Source: Elusimicrobiota bacterium (GTDB lineage: Bacteria; Omnitrophota; Gorgyraeia; Zapsychrales; Fredricksoniimonadaceae). From it: DNA of 5,986 nucleotides. Position numbers and translations under genes: made by a program. Of the stretch, positions 1 to 5,870 are shown one piece after another (position 1 is the stretch's first letter; the number at the start of each line of letters is the position of its first letter). The notes under the pieces were generated by a model. That model was given only the letters and a program-made list of their open reading frames with translations, had not been told where the DNA came from and did no database searches. The stretch spans positions 1 to 5,986 of the forward strand of contig JAAYZZ010000059.1 in assembly GCA_012514595.1 (NCBI GenBank), read 5' to 3'.

Positions 1-1792
1 CGAATTTGTTACGACCTGTCACGGATATTATTCCATCCATCTGTTCAGTCATGTCATGGGCTGGGGCAAGCGGGTGATCGTCATCAGCGATATTATCGGG
101 CGTCACATGATCGAGGATTTTGGCGTTGATCCGGGGAACATCCGCTTGATCCCGCGCAGTGTGGACCTGGAGAGGTTCCCGTTCCGCCCAAGGCCGACAG
201 GCCGTTCTTCTTTTACGGTCGTTGTCATCGGACGCCTCACGCCCCTCAAGGGGCACCCTGTCTTTTTTGAGGCCATGGCAAGGGTTCTCAGGGAGATGCC
301 CTTTGTCACGGTCAAGGTCGTGGGCGATGCCCCTCCGTCGAAGACGCATTACAAACAGTCCCTGCTGGCCCTGGTCGAACGCATGGGGATCACAAGCCGG
401 ATCCAGTTCCTGGGGAACCGCAAGGACATCCCCCAGATCCTGTCCGATAGTGACGTCCTTGTCCTTCCGACGGTGACCCATGAGGCCTTTGGCCGGGTCA
501 TCATCGAGGCCCAGGCTGTCGGTGTCCCTGTGGTCGCCACAAAGGTCGGAGGGGTGGTGGATATCATTGAGGACGGGCAGAGCGGGATCCTGGTCCCTCC
601 GGTGGACGCCGATGCGATCGCAACGGCCGTGAAGCGTCTTTTGAAGGATCCCGCCCTCGTGGATGAGATGATCGTCCGCGCCCGCAAAAGGGTGGAGGAG
701 CGTTATACCCTGGGACGAATGGTCGACAGCACCCTCGCTGTATATAAAGAGACCCTGGAGTCGAAGAATATCCTCGTGATGAAATTGAGCGCTGTCGGCG
801 ATGTGATCCTTGCGACCGCCGCCTTCCGGGCCCTGCGCGAGAAATTTCCGACAGCCAGGATCCATCTTCTGGTGGGACGGGAGGGGGCCGCTGTCATGCA
901 GGGATGTCCCTATCTCGACGATGTCCACATCTATGACCACAAAGGCAAGGACCGGGGTCTCAAGGGGTTCTTGCGGCTCCTGAAAGAATTAAGACGATAC
1001 CGTTTTGATATGACCATCGATCTTCAGAACAATGATCGCACCCATCTTCTATCCGCCCTGATTGCGCCCAGGGCCAGTTACGGTTACAAGAACAGACGTT
1101 CCGGGATGTTCCTGACCCGCGGGATCGAGGACAAGGGCGGTCCCCTGGCCCCGGTCCCTCATCAGTTCAAGGTGCTTGAACAGATCGGCATCGCGTATCC
1201 GCAAAATGCCCGTCTGGAACTGTGGCCCCGCAAGGATGACCTGCGCTATGCCCGGGACCTTCTCCATGAGGCGTGGATCGATGAAAAGACCCATGTGATC
1301 GTTGGCGTCAACATCTCCGCTTCCGAGCGTTGGCCCACGAAGAATTGGCCCATGAAACTTGTGGCGGAATTCTGTGATCTCCTGGCTTCCGATGGGATCA
1401 GGGTCGTGGTGACCGGGATGGAAAAGGACCGTCCTCTTCAGAAAGAGCTTCAAAGACATCTTCGCTCCAAACCGGCCCTGATGATCGGCAAGACGAATCT
1501 CCTTCAGCTGTCGGCCCTGATCGGATTCTGCCGGGTGTATCTGTCCTCCGACTCCGCGCCCCTTCATGTCGCGGCCTCTGTCGGAACGCCGGCCATCGCG
1601 CTCTTCGGCCCCACAGACCCCCGCCGTCATCTTCCGCCGGGGAACGTGACGCTGATCCAGAAGAAGGGCCGCCCCTGTCAGCCCTGCTACCGGACCGAGT
1701 GCCGGGAGAAGGACCATCCCTGCATGTCCGGGATCTCTTCCCGCGAGGTTTATCAGGAGGTCAAAAGGATCCTGAAGGAGACAACGGCATGA
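1..1792 (+). CDS. GT4-GT9 fusion glycosyltransferase (5' end outside window)
   Basis: The protein joins a retaining GT4 (GT-B fold) glycosyltransferase to a GT9 heptosyltransferase-like domain, probably for LPS core assembly at the cytoplasmic face of the inner membrane. The frame is open from base 2, and residues before the ATG at 56 already match GT4 sequence (TCHGYYS, equivalent to TCHGFF in the next gene). The true start is therefore upstream, and 596 residues are visible. Numbering from base 2, the GT4 C-terminal half covers about 1-248, with the EX7E motif at E161-E169 and VGG near 182-184. The GT9 domain starts near residue 256 after a linker of only a few residues. It shows the VGD acceptor-side loop (D267), TKNWP (K447), SSDSAPLH (D517, H522), FGPT, and a C-terminal cysteine cluster (C559, C562, C567, C574). 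The stop overlaps the next start in ATGA. Family assignment is firm, but the sugars transferred are unknown. Confidence 0.93.
   Translation, partial: EFVTTCHGYYSIHLFSHVMGWGKRVIVISDIIGRHMIEDFGVDPGNIRLIPRSVDLERFPFRPRPTGRSSFTVVVIGRLTPLKGHPVFFEAMARVLREMPFVTVKVVGDAPPSKTHYKQSLLALVERMGITSRIQFLGNRKDIPQILSDSDVLVLPTVTHEAFGRVIIEAQAVGVPVVATKVGGVVDIIEDGQSGILVPPVDADAIATAVKRLLKDPALVDEMIVRARKRVEERYTLGRMVDSTLAVYKETLESKNILVMKLSAVGDVILATAAFRALREKFPTARIHLLVGREGAAVMQGCPYLDDVHIYDHKGKDRGLKGFLRLLKELRRYRFDMTIDLQNNDRTHLLSALIAPRASYGYKNRRSGMFLTRGIEDKGGPLAPVPHQFKVLEQIGIAYPQNARLELWPRKDDLRYARDLLHEAWIDEKTHVIVGVNISASERWPTKNWPMKLVAEFCDLLASDGIRVVVTGMEKDRPLQKELQRHLRSKPALMIGKTNLLQLSALIGFCRVYLSSDSAPLHVAASVGTPAIALFGPTDPRRHLPPGNVTLIQKKGRPCQPCYRTECREKDHPCMSGISSREVYQEVKRILKETTA
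1775..1780 (+). promoter_or_regulatory. Shine-Dalgarno site for the GT4 gene at 1789
   Basis: AAGGAG lies 8 bases before the ATG at 1789. It supports this start over the in-frame ATG at 1699, which would add 30 residues with no GT4 similarity, all overlapping the cysteine-rich end of the upstream gene. Confidence 0.75.
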
Positions 1793-2892
1793 CGGTCCTT
1801 TTGGTGGCCAATCATCTCAATCCCGGAGGAGTGACCAGCTATCTTCTGACCCTTTCTCGAGGCCTCCTCGCGCGCGGGCACCGGGTTCTTTTGTTCTCTT
1901 CCGGCGGAGAACGTCTCGATGAGTTTCTTTCGCTGGGGGTGCGCCTCATCTCCGCAGGTTTTCGTATGAAGAATGAATTGCACCCTGGCCTCTTTTTGTC
2001 GATCCCGCGTCTTTTACGGATCGTCAGGCAAGAGGGGGTCGGATTGCTCCACGCGCACACCCGGGCAGGGCAGATGCTGAGCGCCCTGGTGTCCTTCTTT
2101 TCCGATATCCCCTTTATCTCGACGTGTCACGGATTCTTCACGCCCCACTGGGGGCGGTGGCTTTTTCCGCTGTGGGGGGACAGGGTCATTGCGATCAGTC
2201 CGCAGGTGGCCTGGCATCTCACCGAGGACCTGAGGATCCCCGTATCGCGGGTGGTAACGGTCCCCAACGGGATCGACGGGGAGAGATTTCAGCCCCTGCC
2301 TGCCGAGGCCAGGGAGGCCCTGAAAGCCCGTTGGGGTTTCTCGTCGAGATCTCTCCTGGGGACCGTGGCGCGGCTCTCTCCGGTCAAGGGACTGCACGTT
2401 CTTCTGAAGGCCCTGCCCAAAGTCCTGTCCGATGTCCCGGAGGCCGCTTGTGTCATGATCGGGAAAGGGCCGTCAGGAAGGATCCTCAAGAAAATGGTCA
2501 GCGATCTGGGGCTGGAAGGACGGGTCGTGTTCCTGGAAGATGTTCCCCACATCGAAGAGGCGATGGCGTCTTTGGATGTGTGTGTCGTGCCATCGATCCA
2601 GGAAGGGATGGGGCTCGCGGCCATGGAGGCCGGGGCGTGCGGGGTCCCGGTGGTTGCGAGCCGGGTCGGCGGTCTTCCGTCGGTCGTCGATCATGGGCGT
2701 ACCGGGCTTCTCGTCCCGGCGAATGATCCGGAGACGCTGGCCGAGGCGATCACAGAACTTTTGGGAAGTCCACAACAGCGCGTGACGATGGGAGCCAGGG
2801 CACGGCAGCATATCCTGTCCCGTTTTTCATCGCAAGACATGGTCGACGGCACGCTCAAGGCATACCGATCCGTGACAGAGGAGGAGAAATGA
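1789..2892 (+). CDS. GT4 family glycosyltransferase
   Basis: A 367-residue retaining glycosyltransferase of the GT4 (GT-B fold) family, a normal length for a stand-alone member. The N-terminal acceptor domain opens with a beta strand and the glycine-rich loop NPGG (11-14). HAHTRAG (88-94), TCHGFF (112-117) and VPNGID (158-163) mark the usual order of the fold. The C-terminal nucleotide-sugar domain has VARLSPVKG (193-201), the EX7E motif at E272-E280 and VGGLPSVV (293-300). No signal peptide or membrane span is seen, so it probably acts peripherally at the inner membrane. The start at 1789 is chosen because it forms an ATGA overlap with the upstream stop, has AAGGAG 8 bases before it, and gives a canonical N-terminus. 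It resembles the GT4 half of the upstream fusion and looks like a paralogue. GT4 donors are very diverse, so no specific sugar is proposed. Confidence 0.92.
   Translation: MTVLLVANHLNPGGVTSYLLTLSRGLLARGHRVLLFSSGGERLDEFLSLGVRLISAGFRMKNELHPGLFLSIPRLLRIVRQEGVGLLHAHTRAGQMLSALVSFFSDIPFISTCHGFFTPHWGRWLFPLWGDRVIAISPQVAWHLTEDLRIPVSRVVTVPNGIDGERFQPLPAEAREALKARWGFSSRSLLGTVARLSPVKGLHVLLKALPKVLSDVPEAACVMIGKGPSGRILKKMVSDLGLEGRVVFLEDVPHIEEAMASLDVCVVPSIQEGMGLAAMEAGACGVPVVASRVGGLPSVVDHGRTGLLVPANDPETLAEAITELLGSPQQRVTMGARARQHILSRFSSQDMVDGTLKAYRSVTEEEK
2879..2884 (+). promoter_or_regulatory. Shine-Dalgarno site for the GT9 gene at 2889
   Basis: AGGAGG lies within a purine-rich run (2877-2888) and ends 4 bases before the ATG at 2889. 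It sits inside the last codons of the GT4 gene, so ribosomes ending there could reinitiate directly. Confidence 0.65.
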
Positions 2893-3905
2893 ACCGGATC
2901 CTTGTGGTCTCTCCCAACTGGCTCGGGGATGCGGTCTTCTCGACGCCGGTCTATCGGGCCTTGCGCGACGCCTATCCCTCGGCCCTTATCGCGGCCCTGG
3001 CCGTCCCTCGCGTCGGGCCTGTCCTGGCATTGTGCCCTTTTATCGACGAGGTCATCTCTTATGATGAAGAGGGGGCGGACCGTCCGCTCCTCAAAAAACG
3101 GGCGCTCGTCTCCCGCCTGAAAGAAAAGAAGTTTGATGCGGTCTTCATCCTGCGGCATTCCTTGTCCCGGACTTTTTTGCTTTGGCTGGCCGGCATCCCG
3201 GTCCGGGTCGGATTTGGTCGGGGCCTTTCCCGCCGAATCCTGACCCATATCGTCGATGAGGGGGGTCTGGAGACCCTTCACCGTTCCGATGCCTATCTTC
3301 GGGTCGTGGAGTCGTTCGGGTGCAGGGTGATGGACAGGAGATACGGGTTGGATGTTCCCGGAACGGTCCGAAAGCAGGCGAGGGATTTTCTTGTGGCCCG
3401 GGGCCTTTCTTCCGGAGAGGATTACGTGGTCCTCAATACCGGCGGGAACTGGGATCTCAAGCAGTGGCCCGAGGAGCATTTCTCGCGCCTTGCCGTTTGG
3501 TTCACAAGGCACGAAGGGCTCAAGGTCGTCCTGCCGGGAGCCAAAAAGGATATCGAGCGGGCCCGCCGGATCTCCCGGGCGGTGGGGGAGGGGGCCATCG
3601 TCGTGGCGGGTGAGACCTGTCTGGACCGGCTCGCGGCGATCTTTCAGGACGCCCGGGTCGTTGTTTCCGCGGATTCAGGCCCCCTGCATCTGGCTTCTTC
3701 CGTCGGGGCAAAGGTGATCGCGCTCTTTGGCCCGACACATCCCTTGATCACGGGTCCCCGGGGGAGGGGCCCGGCTGTTGTGATCCATAAGGATGTCGGC
3801 TGCAACAAGGCCGCGTGTTACTATCTTGAATGTCCTGACAATCAATGCATGAAGAGGATCGAGGTGGAGGATGTCATCCTGGCCTATGAAAAACTCGAAA
3901 GTTGA
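2889..3905 (+). CDS. waaF: GT9 heptosyltransferase, WaaF-like
   Basis: A 338-residue inverting GT9 enzyme of the LPS heptosyltransferase II (WaaF/RfaF) type, which normally transfers L-glycero-D-manno-heptose from ADP-heptose to the inner core. The N-terminus has the family signature PNWLGDAVFSTP (9-20). D14 aligns by eye with Asp13 of E. coli WaaF. NTGGNWDLKQWP (183-194) carries the conserved lysine (K191). SADSGPLHLAS (260-270) and LFGPTHP (279-285) are the nucleotide-sugar side motifs. The end carries four cysteines at even spacing (C305, C310, C315, C320). Length is usual for the family. The start overlaps the upstream stop in ATGA, and the gene overlaps the next GT9 gene by 35 bases. GT9 membership is sure. 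WaaF is the closest named relative, but with four GT9 domains in the window the exact heptose position is uncertain. Confidence 0.88.
   Translation: MNRILVVSPNWLGDAVFSTPVYRALRDAYPSALIAALAVPRVGPVLALCPFIDEVISYDEEGADRPLLKKRALVSRLKEKKFDAVFILRHSLSRTFLLWLAGIPVRVGFGRGLSRRILTHIVDEGGLETLHRSDAYLRVVESFGCRVMDRRYGLDVPGTVRKQARDFLVARGLSSGEDYVVLNTGGNWDLKQWPEEHFSRLAVWFTRHEGLKVVLPGAKKDIERARRISRAVGEGAIVVAGETCLDRLAAIFQDARVVVSADSGPLHLASSVGAKVIALFGPTHPLITGPRGRGPAVVIHKDVGCNKAACYYLECPDNQCMKRIEVEDVILAYEKLES
3861..3865 (+). promoter_or_regulatory. Shine-Dalgarno site deciding the start at 3871
   Basis: GAGGT, a good match to the 16S rRNA tail, ends 5 bases before the ATG at 3871. GGAGG at 3866-3870 abuts that ATG and lies 15 bases from the alternative ATG at 3886. 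Spacing favours 3871, though not decisively. Confidence 0.5.
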
Positions 3906-4761
3906 GAAAGTCCTGGTCATTCTTCCGAGCAATATCGGGGATGTGGTCCTCGGGCTTCCGGTTGTGGACGTGGTCCTGGCCATGTTCCCGGCCGCGGAGG
4001 TCTCGATCGTCGTCGGACCGCGGGCGCAGCCTCTTCTCGCCGGAAATCCGGTCTTCCGTTCTGTCCGCATCTATGACAAGCGCGCGACCTTCTTTCAGAA
4101 GATCGCGTTCTTCCTGGATCTGCGGAAGGACTTTTTTGATATCGTCGTGGACCTGAGGAATTCCTTTCTGCCCTTTCTTCTCCGGGCCCGGCGGAAGACG
4201 GGGCCTGTGAACACGTGGAAGGGGTGCCATTGGAAAGACCGGTATCTGGAAAGACTGGCCGAATTCCTGGGCCCTTTTCCCGAAAGGATCCCCTTGCGCG
4301 CCCTGTCCTGCTCAACGCCGATGCCTGCGGCCCCTGCGCCGGGCTATGTTCTGGTGGCCCCCGGGGCTGCGGATAACCGCAAGCGCTGGCCTGCGGGACG
4401 TTTCTTGGAGGTCATCCGCTGGCTTGTTGAGGAGCGAGGGGAGAGGGTCGTCATCGTCGGGGACAAAAGAGATAAAGAGGCCTTTGTCTTTTCGGAGGCA
4501 AAGATCCCGTCAGGAGTCACGGATCTTCTGGGACAGACCTCCCTCCGGGAACTGGCAGCCGTTGTCCACGGCGCAAAACAGGCGGTCACCAATGACAGCG
4601 GGGTCATGCATATGGCCAGCTACTTCGGGGTTCCGACCGTTGCGGTCTTTGGCCCCACCGACCCGGGGGCCTATGGTCCGTGGAGTGCCGGCAGCCACTA
4701 TATCCGTCGGGGGTCTGACATTTCTTCTGTCTCGGCGCGGGACGTTCTGGAGATCCTATGA
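3871..4761 (+). CDS. Short GT9 glycosyltransferase
   Basis: A 296-residue GT9 (ADP-heptose:LPS heptosyltransferase-like) enzyme, shorter than the usual 320-350 residues. Visible motifs are LPSNIGDVVLGLP (18-30) with acceptor-side D24, APGAADNRKRWP (163-174) with K171, TNDSGVMHMAS (240-250) with D242 and H247, and FGPTDPGAYGP (260-270). The reduced length comes from a compact middle region and an early end after FGPT, with no C-terminal cysteine cluster. All core motifs are present, so it is probably active. The start is ambiguous: ATG 3871 has GAGGT 5 bases upstream, while ATG 3886 would give a 291-residue protein and a smaller overlap. Neither choice affects the domain. It is coupled to the flanking genes by a 35-base overlap upstream and an ATGA overlap downstream. 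Donor and acceptor are unknown; heptose is the default inference from the family and the nearby kinase gene. Confidence 0.88.
   Translation: MSSWPMKNSKVEKVLVILPSNIGDVVLGLPVVDVVLAMFPAAEVSIVVGPRAQPLLAGNPVFRSVRIYDKRATFFQKIAFFLDLRKDFFDIVVDLRNSFLPFLLRARRKTGPVNTWKGCHWKDRYLERLAEFLGPFPERIPLRALSCSTPMPAAPAPGYVLVAPGAADNRKRWPAGRFLEVIRWLVEERGERVVIVGDKRDKEAFVFSEAKIPSGVTDLLGQTSLRELAAVVHGAKQAVTNDSGVMHMASYFGVPTVAVFGPTDPGAYGPWSAGSHYIRRGSDISSVSARDVLEIL
4749..4752 (+). promoter_or_regulatory. Shine-Dalgarno site for the GT9 gene at 4758
   Basis: GGAG ends 5 bases before the ATG at 4758, inside the last codons of the preceding gene. It is a short match, helped by the ATGA overlap. Confidence 0.5.
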
Positions 4762-5774
4762 ATAAATTCTCGAATATCCTTGTCGTGCGGACCGACCGGA
4801 TCGGGGATGTCGTCTTGACGACACCGGCCCTCCAGGCCCTTCGGGAGGCCTTTCCCAACGCGCGGTTGACCGTTTGGACTTCTCTCGGGACCCGTGAACT
4901 TATCGACGGGCTTCCTTTCATCGATGAGGTTCTGTCGTATCCCTCCGGGGGGACTTGGGGATATCTGAAGATGGCCCGTGACCTTTCTCGTCGAAGGTTC
5001 GACCTCGCGGTCGTCTATCATACGAAACGGTTCACCAACGCCGCCTGTTTTCTTGCCGGGATCCCCTATCGGCTGGGTTATCGTGATCAGAAGTTCGGAC
5101 TCCTTTTGAACCATCCTGTTCGGGATATCAGGCCTATGGGCGAGAGACATGAGACCGAGTACTGTCTCGATCTCCTGACAGAGATCGGAGTCCCGGGAGG
5201 GGCTTTTGTTCCTCGGGTCGCCTTTCAGAAAGAGGCGGAGGTCTGGGCCGATGAATTCTTTTTGCAGCAGTTCCCCGGAGGAACACCCGTCGTGGCGATC
5301 CATCCAGATGCCAGTTGCCCTACAAAACGATGGCCCGTAGAGGGATTCGCCGCCGTGGCCGATGATCTTGAGGGACGGGGTATTCGGACGGTCATCATTG
5401 GAGGGAAGGCCGCAAAGCCCCTAGCCCTCGCCATGCGGGCGGCCATGAGGTCGGATCCTTTGGACCTCACGGGAGAAATCTCTCTTTCATGCTCGACCAG
5501 TCTTTTGAAACGCTGTCGCCTTCTGATTTCCAATGATTCCGGCCCTGTTCATGTTGCCGCTGCGGCGGGCACTGCGGTCATTTCGCTCTTTCTTCGTCGG
5601 CAACCCGGGATCAATCCCGAACGCTGGCGTCCTTTGGGGGAGAAGGCGATCGTTTTGGCGAATGACCCTCAAGAAGCTGTCTGTGTGGATAAAGATAGTC
5701 GGGTCGTGTCCGGTCGGATGGATGCGATCACGACCCTGGATGTCCTCAGGGCTGGCGCGCCTTTTTTGTCTTAA
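4758..5774 (+). CDS. Divergent GT9 glycosyltransferase
   Basis: A 338-residue GT9 family enzyme, the last gene of the coupled run. It opens with NILVVRTDRIGDVVLTTP (6-23), placing the acceptor-side aspartate at D17. HPDASCPTKRWPVEGF (182-197) holds the conserved lysine K190. SNDSGPVHVAAAAG (258-271) has D260 and H265. After the last strand the usual FGPT(D/H)P loop is replaced by FLRRQPG (278-284) followed by NPERWRPLG (286-294), and there is no cysteine cluster. This points to a different GT9 subgroup from the enzymes encoded at 2889 and in the fusion, perhaps with a different donor or acceptor. The start forms an ATGA overlap with the previous stop. The stop is a TAA, and the following 96 bases hold a promoter for the next gene. 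GT9 membership is secure, but the substrate is not known. Confidence 0.9.
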   Translation: MNKFSNILVVRTDRIGDVVLTTPALQALREAFPNARLTVWTSLGTRELIDGLPFIDEVLSYPSGGTWGYLKMARDLSRRRFDLAVVYHTKRFTNAACFLAGIPYRLGYRDQKFGLLLNHPVRDIRPMGERHETEYCLDLLTEIGVPGGAFVPRVAFQKEAEVWADEFFLQQFPGGTPVVAIHPDASCPTKRWPVEGFAAVADDLEGRGIRTVIIGGKAAKPLALAMRAAMRSDPLDLTGEISLSCSTSLLKRCRLLISNDSGPVHVAAAAGTAVISLFLRRQPGINPERWRPLGEKAIVLANDPQEAVCVDKDSRVVSGRMDAITTLDVLRAGAPFLS

Positions 5775-5811
5775 CCCCTTGTCCTGCCTCTGATTGAGCC
5801 GTTTCTCCTCG

Positions 5812-5840
5812 TTGACATCTCCCGGGAGGTGTGTTAGGAT
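5812..5840 (+). promoter_or_regulatory. Sigma70-type promoter for the heptose kinase gene
   Basis: A perfect -35 hexamer TTGACA (5812-5817) is followed by a 17-base spacer and the -10 hexamer TAGGAT (5835-5840). TG at 5832-5833 makes it an extended -10. Transcription would start near 5846-5848, leaving a leader of about 24 bases. This is the only strong promoter seen in the window and it lies in the only intergenic gap. The kinase gene can therefore be transcribed separately from the glycosyltransferase run, although read-through is also possible because no clear terminator precedes it. Confidence 0.8.
5815..5832 (+). promoter_or_regulatory. Palindrome inside promoter spacer, possible operator
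   Basis: ACATCTCCCGGGAGGTGT is an 18-base inverted repeat with 8 of 9 pairs matching, centred on a perfect 10-base core CTCCCGGGAG (5819-5828). It overlaps the last three bases of the -35 box and fills most of the spacer. A dimeric regulator bound here would block RNA polymerase. No known regulator site is recognised, and chance symmetry cannot be excluded. Confidence 0.4.
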
Positions 5841-5848
5841 ACACCCTC

Positions 5849-5870
5849 TTTTGAACAAAATATCCATATT
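5849..5870 (+). repeat. Two adjacent 12-base dyads in the leader
   Basis: TTTTG-AA-CAAAA (5849-5860) and AATAT-CC-ATATT (5859-5870) each have perfect 5-base arms around a 2-base centre and overlap by two bases. Together they fill the predicted leader up to the ATG at 5871. Two-base centres make poor RNA loops, so protein binding or chance are more likely than hairpins. Confidence 0.35.

Noticed and set aside
614..621. GCGATCGC octamer resembling the cyanobacterial HIP1 repeat
   Set aside because: Only one copy was noticed, and it is explained by the general excess of GATC; it does not suggest a cyanobacterium.
1049..1717. 222-codon open frame on the - strand
   Set aside because: Fully opposite the GT9 half of the fusion gene; low-information composition and no motif.
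1699..1788. Upstream ATG 1699 as the start of the second gene
   Set aside because: The extra 30 residues lack GT4 similarity and overlap the previous gene by 94 bases, while ATG 1789 has AAGGAG, an ATGA overlap and a canonical N-terminus.
779..1792. Separate GT9 gene starting at ATG 779
   Set aside because: No Shine-Dalgarno site precedes it, the frame is continuous with the GT4 part, and starting there would cut into the first beta strand (NILVMKL). A true fusion fits better.
2691..3512. 273-codon open frame on the - strand
   Set aside because: It lies opposite two well-supported glycosyltransferase genes, its translation is rich in Arg, Pro, Gly and Asp with no recognisable domain, and it is explained by the high GC of the coding strand.
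4698..5303. 201-codon open frame on the - strand
   Set aside because: Opposite the GT9 genes at 3871 and 4758, with no domain or credible start context.
5746..5775. GC-rich stretch with GGCGCGCC followed by six T, as an intrinsic terminator
   Set aside because: The 8-base palindrome has no loop, longer pairings are broken by mismatches, and the T run lies before the stop codon of the gene.
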